This document shows positions 38,701 to 51,036 of a stretch of DNA of 64,000 nt, one piece after another. The stretch lies in the NCBI GenBank assembly GCA_011316305.1, contig SAUG01000137.1, forward strand, positions 1 to 64,000, written 5' to 3'. The notes beneath the pieces are model-generated. The model was not told the DNA's origin and did not search any database. It was given only the letters and a program-made list of their open reading frames with translations. Each line of letters begins with the position of its first letter. The stretch's first letter is position 1. The position numbers and the translations under genes are program-made. Source of the DNA: Rusavskia elegans (lineage: Eukaryota; Ascomycota; Lecanoromycetes; Teloschistales; Teloschistaceae).

Positions 38701-41700
38701 ATATCTATAACGTAAGCTACTCGCCGGTAGTTTTATTTAAATAAATTCGGTTTAGAAAAATTATTAAAAATCGGTATAAAGGATATTATATTACTATTTC
38801 TAATCTAATTCCGTTTATAGTAGAATTAATATAAAATACTATTAAATATACTATTAAGAAATTAATAAATAAAATAGCTATTAAAGCTATAGTAATATTC
38901 GCTACCGTTATAATTATATAAAATAAAACCGTATATCGTCTAGAATTATCTAATATAGTTAATATACGGAATATTCTAATAAAATAAAACGCTTTCTACC
39001 CGGCTAATAAAATATATTTTAATAAAAGTTTAATAAAATTTAGCGCGAATCTAGTTAAAAATATTAAATTCGCTAAATTAACTTTTTTTACTATATCTAT
39101 TAATTTTAAATTAAAGTACCGTCTATCTAATAATATTATAGATTATAGTAAACTATTAGTAGCGTAATAGCTAGCCGCTATTACTAAAAAATACTAAAAT
39201 ATATTTTCTAATTAAAGAACTATAGTAGATATTTCTAAAAAAAAAATAGATATTAATATTTTTAAAGAAAGAAATAAAATCTATATTTTTAAAAATTTAT
39301 AATCTAAACTATATAAACTATATTAAATTTAAAAAAACTTTTAATAAATTCTATAAATAAAATAAAATAAAATATTTCGAATAGCTAACGTTTTTTATAT
39401 ATTCTATTTTTATAGTATAAAGAATTTTTCTAAATAGTATAAAAAAGGAATAAATAATAATTAATATCCGAAATTTTAATATTATTATAGAAACAGATAG
39501 TTATTTCTTTCTATTATAAACGGATATTATTATTTTAATATTAAAATACTTCTATATTTTTATCGTTAATATTATAAAATAATTTTATTAATTTAAAATC
39601 TAACGCTATAATTATTATAAACTTACTATAGTTTTTTATTATAGATAGAAATAAACTTCGATAACGTTTATAAAATATAAAGGTTTACCGTTATATATAT
39701 AGTACTAGACCGATAAATTATTTTATTTATTTAAAGATTTTACTAAAATTTATATAAATAATATTATAATCCTTTTTTATAGTTTAGAAAAGTATTTAAA
39801 GTATTTAGATTAAATTTTCGTTCTATTTTAAAAAAAATAAATAAATTTTATATTTTTTAAATTATTTATAGAATATCTTTAAGTTTATTTACTTAGATAA
39901 CGTATTAATATACTAGAAATAATTATTTTAAAAAATAAAATTAAAACTATTTTAGAAAAGACTTTTTTTAAATATCTATAGAATCTAGAAATCTATTTCG
40001 AAATAACTAGCTAGTAATATTATATAATTATAGAATATATATAATTTACCGAATCTTTATAAAAAAGAAAGATTCTATTTATAAAAGGATTCGGACGAGG
40101 CTTTAAAAAATTTAAATATAAATTCTAATTAATAAAGTTAAAATATAATCCTATTTTAAAAAAAAAGGAATTATTTCAGATATTATAAATAGTATTTAAA
40201 CTACTAATTTTCTTCTATTATTTTAATTCTATAAAAAAGTTCTATATCGACCTAGATATATTAAAATAATAGGATTTTATAGTAATTATCTATTATATTA
40301 AAAGAAATTTCGATAAAAACTTTCTATCTATTAAAATATAGCTAATAGTATTTTTTAGTAAATATTTTAATAGTATCGAATAGAATTATTAGTCTACTAA
40401 ATTAGAAATCGCTAAAATTATTTAAATAATAAAAAAAATTTATAATTTTATTAATTTATTATTAAAGCTACTAGTAATTATATATACTAATTACTCGGTA
40501 GTAGTTTCGATTTTAAAATAAATTTTATTTAAAATAATAAATACTAATAAATTAAATCTAAAATTTATTCGTATATTATAATATTTTTTAGCTTTTAATA
40601 TTAAATTATACTATAAAATAAATAAAATTAATATTATTTCTAATACTTTATTATAATTCGAAACGAAGGTTTTCTATATACCGGTTAAAAATAAAAAAAG
40701 TATCCTAGATATATTATATAGATATACCGAATTAAATAATATAAAAGATATTTTATAATATTTTTCGGATACTATTATACTAATATATTATATAATATTT
40801 ATTAAAATAGTAAATAAATTTAAATAGTATATTAAAAAAGGCTATATTAATAATAAACGCTAGATTAAAATTATTATAATACTATAAATCCAGAAACTAA
40901 ATTCTAATATTAAAAATAATAAATATTACGTACTAGATACTAATTTCCGAATATATAATAAATTTTTCTACTATATTTCTAGAAATAGACGAAATTAATT
41001 CTATATTCCGGATAAATTTATAAATAAAATTATTAATAAAGTTTATAATCGGTATTATTAAAATGATTATTATATATATAAGAAACTTTATCTATCGATT
41101 TTTATTTATAATATATATAAAAAGATTAAAGAATATATAAAATACTGCTAGTAATATTAATTAAATTAAACGAAACAGTATAGATTCTATAGTTTCTTTA
41201 ATTTAATTCCTTTAAAAATACCGTTTTATATAATTATAATAGACTTCGTATTCGCGTTATCTACGAAGTTTTCTACTAAAAATTATATATTAATAATTAT
41301 TTATAAATATACTAAAAAGGTTCTATTAATTTCTAGATAGATTATTTATTTTATAATTAATTAGGCGAACTTTATTATTATAGTTTTACTCGAATATAAT
41401 TAGAAAATTCTATTAGCTTTTATTAGTAATAGAAATTATAAATTTAGCTTATTTTTCTAGTATTAAATCTTCTAGAAACTAGAAATAAAAATTCTAATAT
41501 CTATAATATATTACTTCTAAACCGATAGATAATCGGAATAAATTAATTAAATAGTAGAAATTAATTTCCGTTTCTAGTTTATAGAATATCCGGATAAAAA
41601 TTAAATTAAAACTATTCTATTTCTATAATTCGCGTTTAATAATATAACTAGCTTTACTATTAGTATAGTTTCTAATAAACTAGTACTAGACTTTTAATTT

Positions 41701-42780
41701 AAAAATACGGTTAGTATTTTATCGGATCTACCGCTAAAAAATATAGAATATCTAAAATCTATTAAACGCGTAGAAATAGAAAATATAATAGCCTTTAGTA
41801 CTATTTTTTCTAAAATCCGATATAATAATCTATATAAGGCTAGATTTTTTAAACTAGATAATAAAGTTTTTTTAAAGTTTTATTACGGATATACGCTACT
41901 AGATATTATTAATTAAAAACTTTTATATTAATAAACTAGTCCGTTTATAATAATTTATAAAATCGGATATTTTATATATAAATTAAAACTTCCTACTACT
42001 ATAAAAATTAATTTTATTATTTCTATAATCTAATTAAAACTAGCGTCTATTAATAATAATCTTTTTAACCGGCTTCCGGTTAATAATAAACTTTCTACCG
42101 TTAAAATAAAATTTCCGGAAAAAGATTTTAACTAATTCGAAATAGAATAAATTATAGATTAGTAAAAGATACGCTAGCGTTTCTAGTATCTAGTTTAATA
42201 GAAAGGCTATAGACTATATTATAATAGCTAGTATAAATTATAAAATTTAATATATTATATAGATTTTATTAATAAATATAATAAATATTTTCTCTTTTTA
42301 TCTAAATTTTATTATTAATAATAATCTAATTATATTCTAGCGGTATTATAATAACCGGAACTTGAAATATCTATACTACTAGTAGATTCTCTATACTATT
42401 CCGGACTAAAATTAAAATATTTATAAATTATTATATTTCGCCGGCGCTTTATATATTCGATCTAGTATAATTATATTTCTTTTTATATTTAGTAAAATAC
42501 TACTATTATCTATTAGATTCTAATTTAAAAATTCTATTACTGGATACTATAGTATAGTAGTAGTATATACCGCCTTTATTTAAACGATAAAGAAATTAGT
42601 TCAACCGTTCTATTAGTTACTTTTTATTATTTAAAGGTTTTAGTATAGCTTGGGTTCGATTTCTAATAGTACTATTTTCTTTTTAACTTTTTAGCGCCTT
42701 TATTTTTAACGTTTTTAAAGTTTTTAAACGTTTAATACGAATATATCGAAGACGATACTATTTTTCCGTTTTATAGTATT

Positions 42781-43021
42781 TATTATAAACTATTTAAACT
42801 ATTTAGAATTTATATAAAGTTTAATAGATATAGAAATACTAGCCGATAGTACCGGCTGACTAATATATTAACTAAATTCCGATAACCGCGGCTTATTAAT
42901 TTTATAGAATTCGTTATCTAATTAGGTCTAGCGTTTAATCTTATTCGTTTATTTATAGATAAACTTTCTATATATAAAGAAATATCAAGCTATTATTATT
43001 ATCTTAAATCGATCTATAATA
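42781..43021 (+). repeat. 3' LTR of Gypsy-B2
   Basis: 241 bp; matches 35518-35759 and, inverted, the two B1 LTRs; followed by the AAAAG duplication. Confidence 0.8.
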
Positions 43022-43575
43022 AAAAGATTTTAGAACTTTAAATTTAATTTATTTAAAAATATAAAAATTTATCCGGTATTTTATATATCTTTTTTAGAAC
43101 TAATCGATTTCGGAACGCCGTTATAATAGATATTTAACTTCGAAATATAAAAGAAAAATATTTTTATAATTAAAAAAATCCTATAATAGGAAGATTAAAA
43201 CTATTTAATTAAATAGAAAAATTATTCTATTTTAGAAAATATCTAGAAATCTAGAGAATATTTAATAAACTACTAGAAAACTTTATAATAGTTCTATTAA
43301 AAGGAACTAAAAAAGTTATTAACTAACCGAAATCGCTAAATAGAAAAATCTACTCGGAAGTTATATCGATAAAAAAATTTAGATTTATAGAAAAAAATAG
43401 ATCCGCGGTAATAATTTTATATTCTAGTTTTTCAAAATTTTATAGTTTACTAATAACTATAATACGCTATTTTTTTTTAATATATTCTAATTAATAAAAT
43501 AGATATTATTACTTTATATACGCTTTATATAACTTTTTCTTTAACTTTTTACGTTTATTTTTAAAACGATACTAA

Positions 43576-44046
43576 TGTTATAAGCACGCGCGGCGTGACT
43601 TCAAGAACGTAGTAATACTTAGTACAGCACTGGAACTTCTTATTATATCTAGATAGATAGGAAGGATTTGGTATTATTATCTTAGTTATTTTAGCGGGTA
43701 AAGTACCTAAAAAAGGTTATTTTAGTTATTTTAGTAAATAAGGTATTTAAAGAAGATGATCTTAGTTATTTTAGCGAGTAAAGTACCTAAAGAAGATTAT
43801 TTTAGTTATTTCGACAAGTAAAATATCTAAGAAAAAGAGGATTTTATTATCTATATAGATCCTAAACTCGACGCCTTTATAGTTTATATTTAATTTATTA
43901 GTTATTACTATATACTATTCTAGTAATTAGACTAATTTATTTTTATATTAATTTAAAGTAATTATCTATTATACCTCCGTTTATAGATATACTAATAAAT
44001 CTAACTAACTTTTAGAGATACCAGGACTCTAGATAGTCCTATAATA
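43576..44046 (+). repeat. 5' LTR of Gypsy-A2
   Basis: 471 bp; begins TGTTATAAGCACGCGCGG. Contains about four ~41-bp internal repeats with the word TTAGTTATTTTAG between 43678 and 43845. Confidence 0.85.
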
Positions 44047-47000
44047 TTTTAAATACCTTTAGAATATCTATTATAGGTTAATATAATACCTCTACTCTAA
44101 GTAACTCCAGCTCTATAATAAAGAAACCCGAACCTAAAAGAAAAGAAATCTAGATAAAAGATAATAGTAGTAATAAAAAAGATAGTACTCCCGCTATTTA
44201 ACTATACTCGTATAATATTAAAGTTAATAAACCCGATAAATACTATAGAGATTATAATAAGTTAGAAGACTGGTTCGCGTAATTAGATATATACTTCGTA
44301 TTCTATTTTCTGTCCGAAAAGAAAAAGACTCTTTTTACCGTATCCTATTTTCGGGGACGAGCCTAATACTAGATAAAATCTATCCTTCGCCAGTATATAG
44401 ACGATAACGAAGATAGTAATAATATTTTTATATAATTTATAAAGTTTAAGAAAGCTATTCGAAAGATTTTCGGAATTTCTAATAAAATCCTAATTACTAA
44501 ATGCTTTATTTAGAATCTTTAGTAGAAAAATATAGCGTCAGAGTATACTATAAGGTTTAAAAAATAGTTACTACTAACGGAATAGAATAACGATACCTTA
44601 TACGTAATATACCGACGTAGACTTAAGAAAAGAATAAAAGACGAATTTATACGCGATAGTCGAGTATACGAAATATTAGATAATCTAATCGAGATATCTA
44701 TCGACTTCGATAATAAATTATATAAAAAAGATATAGAAAAACGCTATAATAGAAGACTACGAAGTAATACTAGATATTATTCGGGTAAATTATATAGAAG
44801 ATAGTACTATAGTAAAAGGACCGGAGAAAGCTACTATAGACCTATATCTATAGAACTAGACTCGATATAATAGCGACGTAAAGGAAAAAACTCTAGAAAT
44901 AGTAAAAGGAATAAGAATCCTAAAATATACTATAATTATAGTAAACTAAACTACTTCGCGAGAGAGTATTAATTAAATAAAATATATTAATAATAGCTTA
45001 ATATTATACTAAAGAAAGAATCTAAAGACTAGTAAAAAATAATCTTAGAAGACGAAAACCGAAGCTCTAAATTCTAGGAAACTAACTCGGATAAAGAATT
45101 TATATTTATAGAAAATAATAAAGTACTATAGGAAGCTATAAATAATAACGCTTTATTATAAATATTAACCGAACCTAGCCTAGTATAGAAAAAATTCTTT
45201 AGAAATCTCGAAAAAGAATATACTTTTAAGTAGGTATCTATCCTAGAGAAAATATAGTTTACTATTATAAAAAGACTAAAAACCTTTTACCCTAGAATAA
45301 TAAACGATAAAGAACTAGTAAAGGAAAGATTTAAGAATATCTATAAAGGATTTAAAGCCGCTTATAAAATAAATATTAATAACGAGTACCTATAGTAAGA
45401 CTAGTAGAATTAAAAAGCGAATAATATTATCGATATATTAGAAAAAAAACTAGGAAGTAATATCTCTAAAAATAAAGTTATTTCTAAACCGATATTATAA
45501 AAAATAAATATAATAATAGGAAGTTAATATACTCTATTTAGCTAGACTATATACTATAACGATAACTATATAGTCCATAAGTTAGAAAAATAAAGAGCCG
45601 GGTAGTATCTATTAAAACCATACCGACGGGTTCCGGTAACGCCTATTAAAATCGGAAGTTATAATATTTATAAATATTCTATATATATTATATATAATAG
45701 ATATAAATACTAAAAGGAATAGTAAAAGAAAAGAAATAGAATCTTTAACTAAAATCTCTATAGATATATTTCGTAAGTAAACTATAAAGATAAGAAGTAT
45801 AAAAATATTAAAAATAACTCGGGAAAAGATAGAATCTCGTAGTAATAGATATACTACGAGCGTATAATTTTATAGTCCGGAAAGAGTAACTAAATTTAGC
45901 TAGCTATATATATATATTCGAGATTAAAATAATTATTAATATAGATAATAGACTATAAAAGGTTAAAGTATTTATTAATTTAGACGTAACCGGAAATTTT
46001 ATATTAGAGGATTTAGCTAAAAGGAAAGGGTTCCTTTAAACTAAGAAAAAGGATCTATATAACTTAATAGTTATTAATAGAAGTAAAATACTAGAAAGAG
46101 ACGGAAAGGTTATAGAAAAAACAATACTACTTTAAATAATAATTAATTAGTATTAAAAGGAACTTCAGTTTAATATTATTTAGATAGCTAGCTACGATAT
46201 CGTATTTAAAATATTTTAGTTAAAAGATTATAATCTAGTAATTAACTAGAAAAAGAAAGTATTTAGCTTTAAACGATATTTCTATATAGAAAGTATCTAA
46301 CCTACGCCGAGGTAGCGTTTTCAGATAGATAAAAAGTAGAATATAAAGCGCGAACTCGTAACTTTAAAAAAGGACGACTAAAAACTACTTAGGTCCGATT
46401 TATTAGATACTAGTAAAGGTTAGCTAGATTAATAAAATAGAGATAGAAGAGAAAATTATAAACCTTTTAAGAACCCTGTACTATCTAATAAAAAGTTAAA
46501 AGAAAACCTATTAGAAAAGATTCTAGGTAAATATAAAAACTAGATAAACTTATTTCAGAAAGAAATAACTACTAAAATACTATCTAAATATTAAATATAG
46601 GATTATAAAATAAAATTTAAACCAGATAAATAACCTACGTTTAGACCTATCTATCTATTATCTATAACAGAGTTTAAAATACTCCGTAATTACCTAGATA
46701 AAAATATAAAAAAAGAATTTATTAGAAAGTTCTAATTATTAGTAGAATACCCGATCCTCTTTATATTAAAAAAGAATAGAATATTTCGTTTATATATCGA
46801 TTACCGGAAGCTAAATAATATTATAATTAAAAATCGATATCTACTATTAAATATTAATAAATTCTAAAATAGATTCTCTAGAGTAAAATATTTTACTAAA
46901 TTCGACCTTTAAGGAGTATATAATCTTATATAAATAAAGGCCGGAAAAAAATAGAAAATAGCTTTCTAAATACGGTATAGTTATTATAAATATATAGTAA

Positions 47001-49816
47001 TACTATTTAGGCTTATAAACGCCCCGGTAATATATTAGAATATAATTAATAACGTATTTAGAAAATATCTAGATATATTTATTATCGCCTACTTTAATAA
47101 TATTCTGATTTTTTCTAAGATATTCGAAGAATATATATAATATATTAATAAAGTTCTTAATTATCTAGAAGGGAGAGATTTATATTTTAAACCAGAAAAG
47201 TATAAATTCTATAAAAAAGAAATCGACTTCTTTAAATTTATTATAAGGCGAAACGGACTATATATCGATTCTAATAAGCTAAAAGCTATTATAGAATAGG
47301 AAACTCTAATAAATATTAAAGAAATCTAAAGTTTTTTCGGATTTATAAACTATAATCGAAAGTTTATAAAAAATTATTCTAAAAGAGCCCTTACTTTTAT
47401 AGCTTTAATAAAAGATACCGCTAAATATTACTAGGGCGAGAAAGAATAATAAGTATTCGAAGACTTTAAAAAGGAATATATAAAAGACCTAGTTTTTAAA
47501 ATATTCGATTTAATAAAACTATTATAAATAGAAATAGATTCGTTAGATCTAGCTATAGGCGTATACCTTCTATAATAATACGATAGTAAATAGTACCCGG
47601 TAGTATATATATCTAGAAAACTATCGCTAGTAGAATAGAATTACGATATCTATAATAAGGAACTACTAGCTATAGTAGTAGTACTAGAATAATAAAAAGT
47701 ATACGCCGAAGGATTACTAGAGTTAACTATCTTTATAGACTATAAGAACCTTTTATACTTTACTATAATAAAGTAACTAAATAGAAAATAAATATAATAG
47801 TCTAAACTATTCGGTTAATATAAATTTAAAATATACTATATTCTAGGTAAAAAAAATAGAAAAATAGACGCTCTAAATCGAAGAAGTAATTATATAAAAA
47901 TAAAGGAAGTTTTTAATAATAATATTTTTAAAATTAATAAAGATAGATTACTATTAGTAAATTAGTATAAACTAAATATAACGCTATATATATTTAGAGA
48001 CAACTAAAAGTAATTTCCTATTAAAAATAGAAAACTCTATATACTAGACGATAAAATCGATAAATATATTAAAAAGTACTACGATAGAATACTATAAAGG
48101 TATCTAGGCGTAATAAAGATAATATAACTTTTATAATAGTATTACCAGTTTCCTAATATAAAGTAACGCGTCAAGATATATATTAAGAAATATTTTAGTT
48201 ATTAGTAAAATAAATATAGTATATATACTCGTTATAGAGAGATTTAGTATTAGAAACTACCGGATTTACTATAGAAGGAAGTTATAATAGATTTTATTAT
48301 TAAATTTCTAAAATTAAAAGACCCGATAATATATATAGAATACGACTCGATATTTAATATAGTAGATAGACTTATAAAGTACGTTTATATAATTCTAACC
48401 AAAAATAACTTTATAATAGAATAATTTAAATTTATTATCCTAGGTCGATTATTTCGATACTATAGACTGCTAGAAGTATTAATAAGTAATAGAAATAAAC
48501 TCTTTACTTCGAACTATTAGAAAACTCTAATTTCTTTATTTAATATTAAATTAAAAATATTAATAGTTTTCTATCCGACGATAGATAGATAGATAGAATA
48601 TACTAACTAAACGCTCGAATAATATCTAAGGTACTACGTTAATAATATTTAGGATAATTAGATTTCGCTTTTACTAATAGTATAATTAGTATTTAATATA
48701 AGAGAATTAAATATAATAAAAAAGATACTATTTTTTACTAAAAGTAAAAGAAATTCGAATTTATTTAGATATCCGCTACTATATAGGTTAGCAGAGTTAG
48801 TAATTTAAAGAGTCGAGATTTAGAAAAAAATCTATATAAATATTCTAAAGATATAGAAAAATTCGGATATTTACTAGAATAAAAAGCGAAAAATAGTATC
48901 TTAGCTAAAGAAAGAAGATAAGGTATACCTTTTTATAAAAAATCTAAAAATAAAAACTCTAAATAAAAAACTTAACTATATTAAAGTCGGACTATTTTTA
49001 ATTAAATAGATTAAAAGACCTTAGAATTTTAAATTTAATTTATCTAGAAACGTTAAAGTATATTTAGTATTCTATATATCTCTTTTAGAACTAGCCGACC
49101 CCGGAACGCTATTATAATAGATATTTAACTTCGAGATATAAGAGGAAAATACCTTTATAGTTAAAAAGATTCTATAGTAAAAAGGTCAGAACTATCTAAT
49201 TAAATAGAAAGGTTATCCTACCTTAGAAAATACTTAGAAATCTAAAGAATACTTAGTAAACTACTAGAAGGCTCTATAATAGTTCTACTAAAAAGAGCTA
49301 AAGAAGTTATTAACTAGCCAGAATCGCTAGAAAGTACGATCTACTCGGAAGCTATATTAATAAAAGAATTAAAATCTATAGAAAAGAATAGATCCGTATT
49401 ACCTTTATATTCTAATATTTTAAGATTTTATAGCTCGCCGTTAACTATAATACGCTACTCTTTTTTAATATAATTTAACTAACGAAGTAAACGCTATTAC
49501 TTTATATACGTTTTATATAACTCTTTTTTTAGTTTTTTATATTTATTTTCTAAACGACGCTAACGTATAGTATCTAACGGAATAAGATTATAAAGATAAG
49601 TTTATATAATATATTTAATATATTTTTCGGAACTATCGTTAACGCGATATAGTTTTTCTAACTAGAAATAATTCCGATAAGAATATATAGCTAATATACT
49701 AATATCTAATAATATAATTTTATTATAACGCTTTTTAGTTAATAGTTTCTTTCGTTTACCTATAAAAGGAAGGAACGAGGGATTTTCGGAATAAAAATTC
49801 TAAAGAAAAGACCTAG

Positions 49817-50287
49817 TATTATAAATACGCGCGGTATAATTTCAGGAATATAGTAGTACTTAGTATAATACTAGAACTTTTTATTATACCTAGATAGATA
49901 GGAAGGATTTAGTATTATTATTTTAATTATTTTAGTAGATAAGATATCTAAAGAAGGTTATCTTAGTTATTTTAGTAAATAAAGTACTTAAAAAAGGTTA
50001 TCTTAATTATCTTAGTAAATAAGATATTTAAGGAAGGTTATCTTAGTTATTTCGGCGAGTAAAATATCTAAAAAAAGGAAGATTTTATTATCTATATAGA
50101 TCCCGAACTCGACGTCTTTATAGCTCGTATTTAATTTATTAGTTATCGCTATATACTATTCTAGTAATTAGACTAACTTATTTTTATATTAATTTAAAGT
50201 AATTACCCGTTATATTTCCGTTTATAGATATACTAATAAGTCCAACCAATCTTTAGAGATACCAGGACTCCAGATAGCCCCATAACA
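49817..50287 (+). repeat. 3' LTR of Gypsy-A2
   Basis: 471 bp; ends AGATAGCCCCATAACA, the least mutated LTR end in the block. A purine-rich tract (AAAAGGAAGGAACGAGGGA) lies about 45 bp upstream and may be the former polypurine tract. Confidence 0.85.
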
Positions 50288-50546
50288 ACTAACACGTAGT
50301 ATCTAATAAAATAAAATTATAAAAATAAGTTTATTTTATATAAATAATATATTTTTCGAAACTATTATTAATATAATAGAATTTTTCCGACTAGAAATAA
50401 TTTTAATAAAAATATATAACTAATATACCGATATCTAATAATAGAATTTTTTTATAATAATTTTCGGTTAATAGTTTTTTCTTTTTACCTATAAAAAAAA
50501 AGAGATAATAGTTTTTCGGAACGAAAAATCTAAAGAAAAAATCTAG

Positions 50547-51036
50547 TATTATAAATATAGGCGGTATATCTTCGGAAATATAGTAGTATTTAATATAATA
50601 TAGAATTTTCTACTACGTTTCGATAGATAAAAATATATAGAACGGCTTTAATATTAATACTAAGAAATATTTTAGTAGCTTTAGTAAATAAATACTATAA
50701 ATACTCTAATTTTAGTAGTTTTAGTAAATAAATACTATAAATATTTCTAGTTTTAATAGTTTTAATAAATAAATATTCTAAAATAAAGTTATTTTAATTA
50801 TTTTAATTAATAAATAATCTAAATAATAGAAGATTTTATTATTTATATAAATTCCGAACTCGATATTTTTATAGCTCGTATTTAATTTATTAGTTATTAC
50901 TATATACTATTCTAGTAATTAGATTAATTTATTTTTTTTTAATATAAAGTAATTACTCGTTATATCTCCGTTTATAGATATATTAATAATCTAATCAATT
51001 TTTAGAAATATCAAATTTTTAGATAGTTTTATAATA
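50547..51036 (+). repeat. 3' LTR of Gypsy-A1
   Basis: 490 bp; followed at once by the CGTCT duplication. Contains four copies of the ~38-41-bp internal repeat. Confidence 0.85.

Larger units (their letters stand above)
35518..43021 (+). mobile_element. Ty3/Gypsy retrotransposon B2, inserted in A1
   Basis: 7,504 bp, opposite orientation to B1 and the same length. LTRs at 35518-35759 and 42781-43021. Flanking 5 bp AAAAA and AAAAG; A2 has the empty site as AAAAG near 49012, so the left copy took one G-to-A change. On the plus strand, allowing for RIP stops, a reverse transcriptase is readable with YVDD mutated to YINN at about 39751, an RNase H/connection region near 40490-40660, and an integrase core near 41220-41570 in which TDGQSE appears as TDRQSE. 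No open frame. Confidence 0.85.
43576..50287 (+). mobile_element. Ty3/Gypsy chromodomain retrotransposon A2, uninterrupted, inserted in A1
   Basis: 6,712 bp with 471-bp LTRs (43576-44046, 49817-50287) and a perfect ACTAA duplication (43571-43575, 50288-50292). It retains canonical TG at the left and CA at the right end. Plus-strand remnants in order: gag zinc knuckle at 44928-44969 with all four C-x2-C-x4-H-x4-C ligands changed to Tyr; reverse transcriptase about 46600-47160 including LYIDYRKLN and YFNN (from YxDD) at 47090; integrase about 48340-48620 with the D, D and E positions still traceable; and a C-terminal chromodomain-like segment about 49060-49300 (YLIK-KGYPTLENT). Premature TAA/TAG codons in every domain. 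It landed in the 3' end of A1, a member of its own family. Confidence 0.9.
22071..51036 (+). mobile_element. Ty3/Gypsy chromodomain retrotransposon A1, layer 2, interrupted
   Basis: LTRs at 22071-22522 and 50547-51036 begin TGTTATAAAT (RIP form TATTATAAAT) and end ATAATA; the target duplication CGTCT is perfect (22066-22070, 51037-51041). The internal region is colinear with copy A2 but broken by Gypsy-B1, a MITE, Gypsy-B2 and A2 itself; removing these leaves about 6.6 kb. Remnants on the plus strand: gag zinc knuckle near 30909, reverse transcriptase with the YxDD box mutated to YFNN near 33649, integrase near 34850-35110. All frames are full of TAA/TAG. More heavily mutated than A2. Confidence 0.85.
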
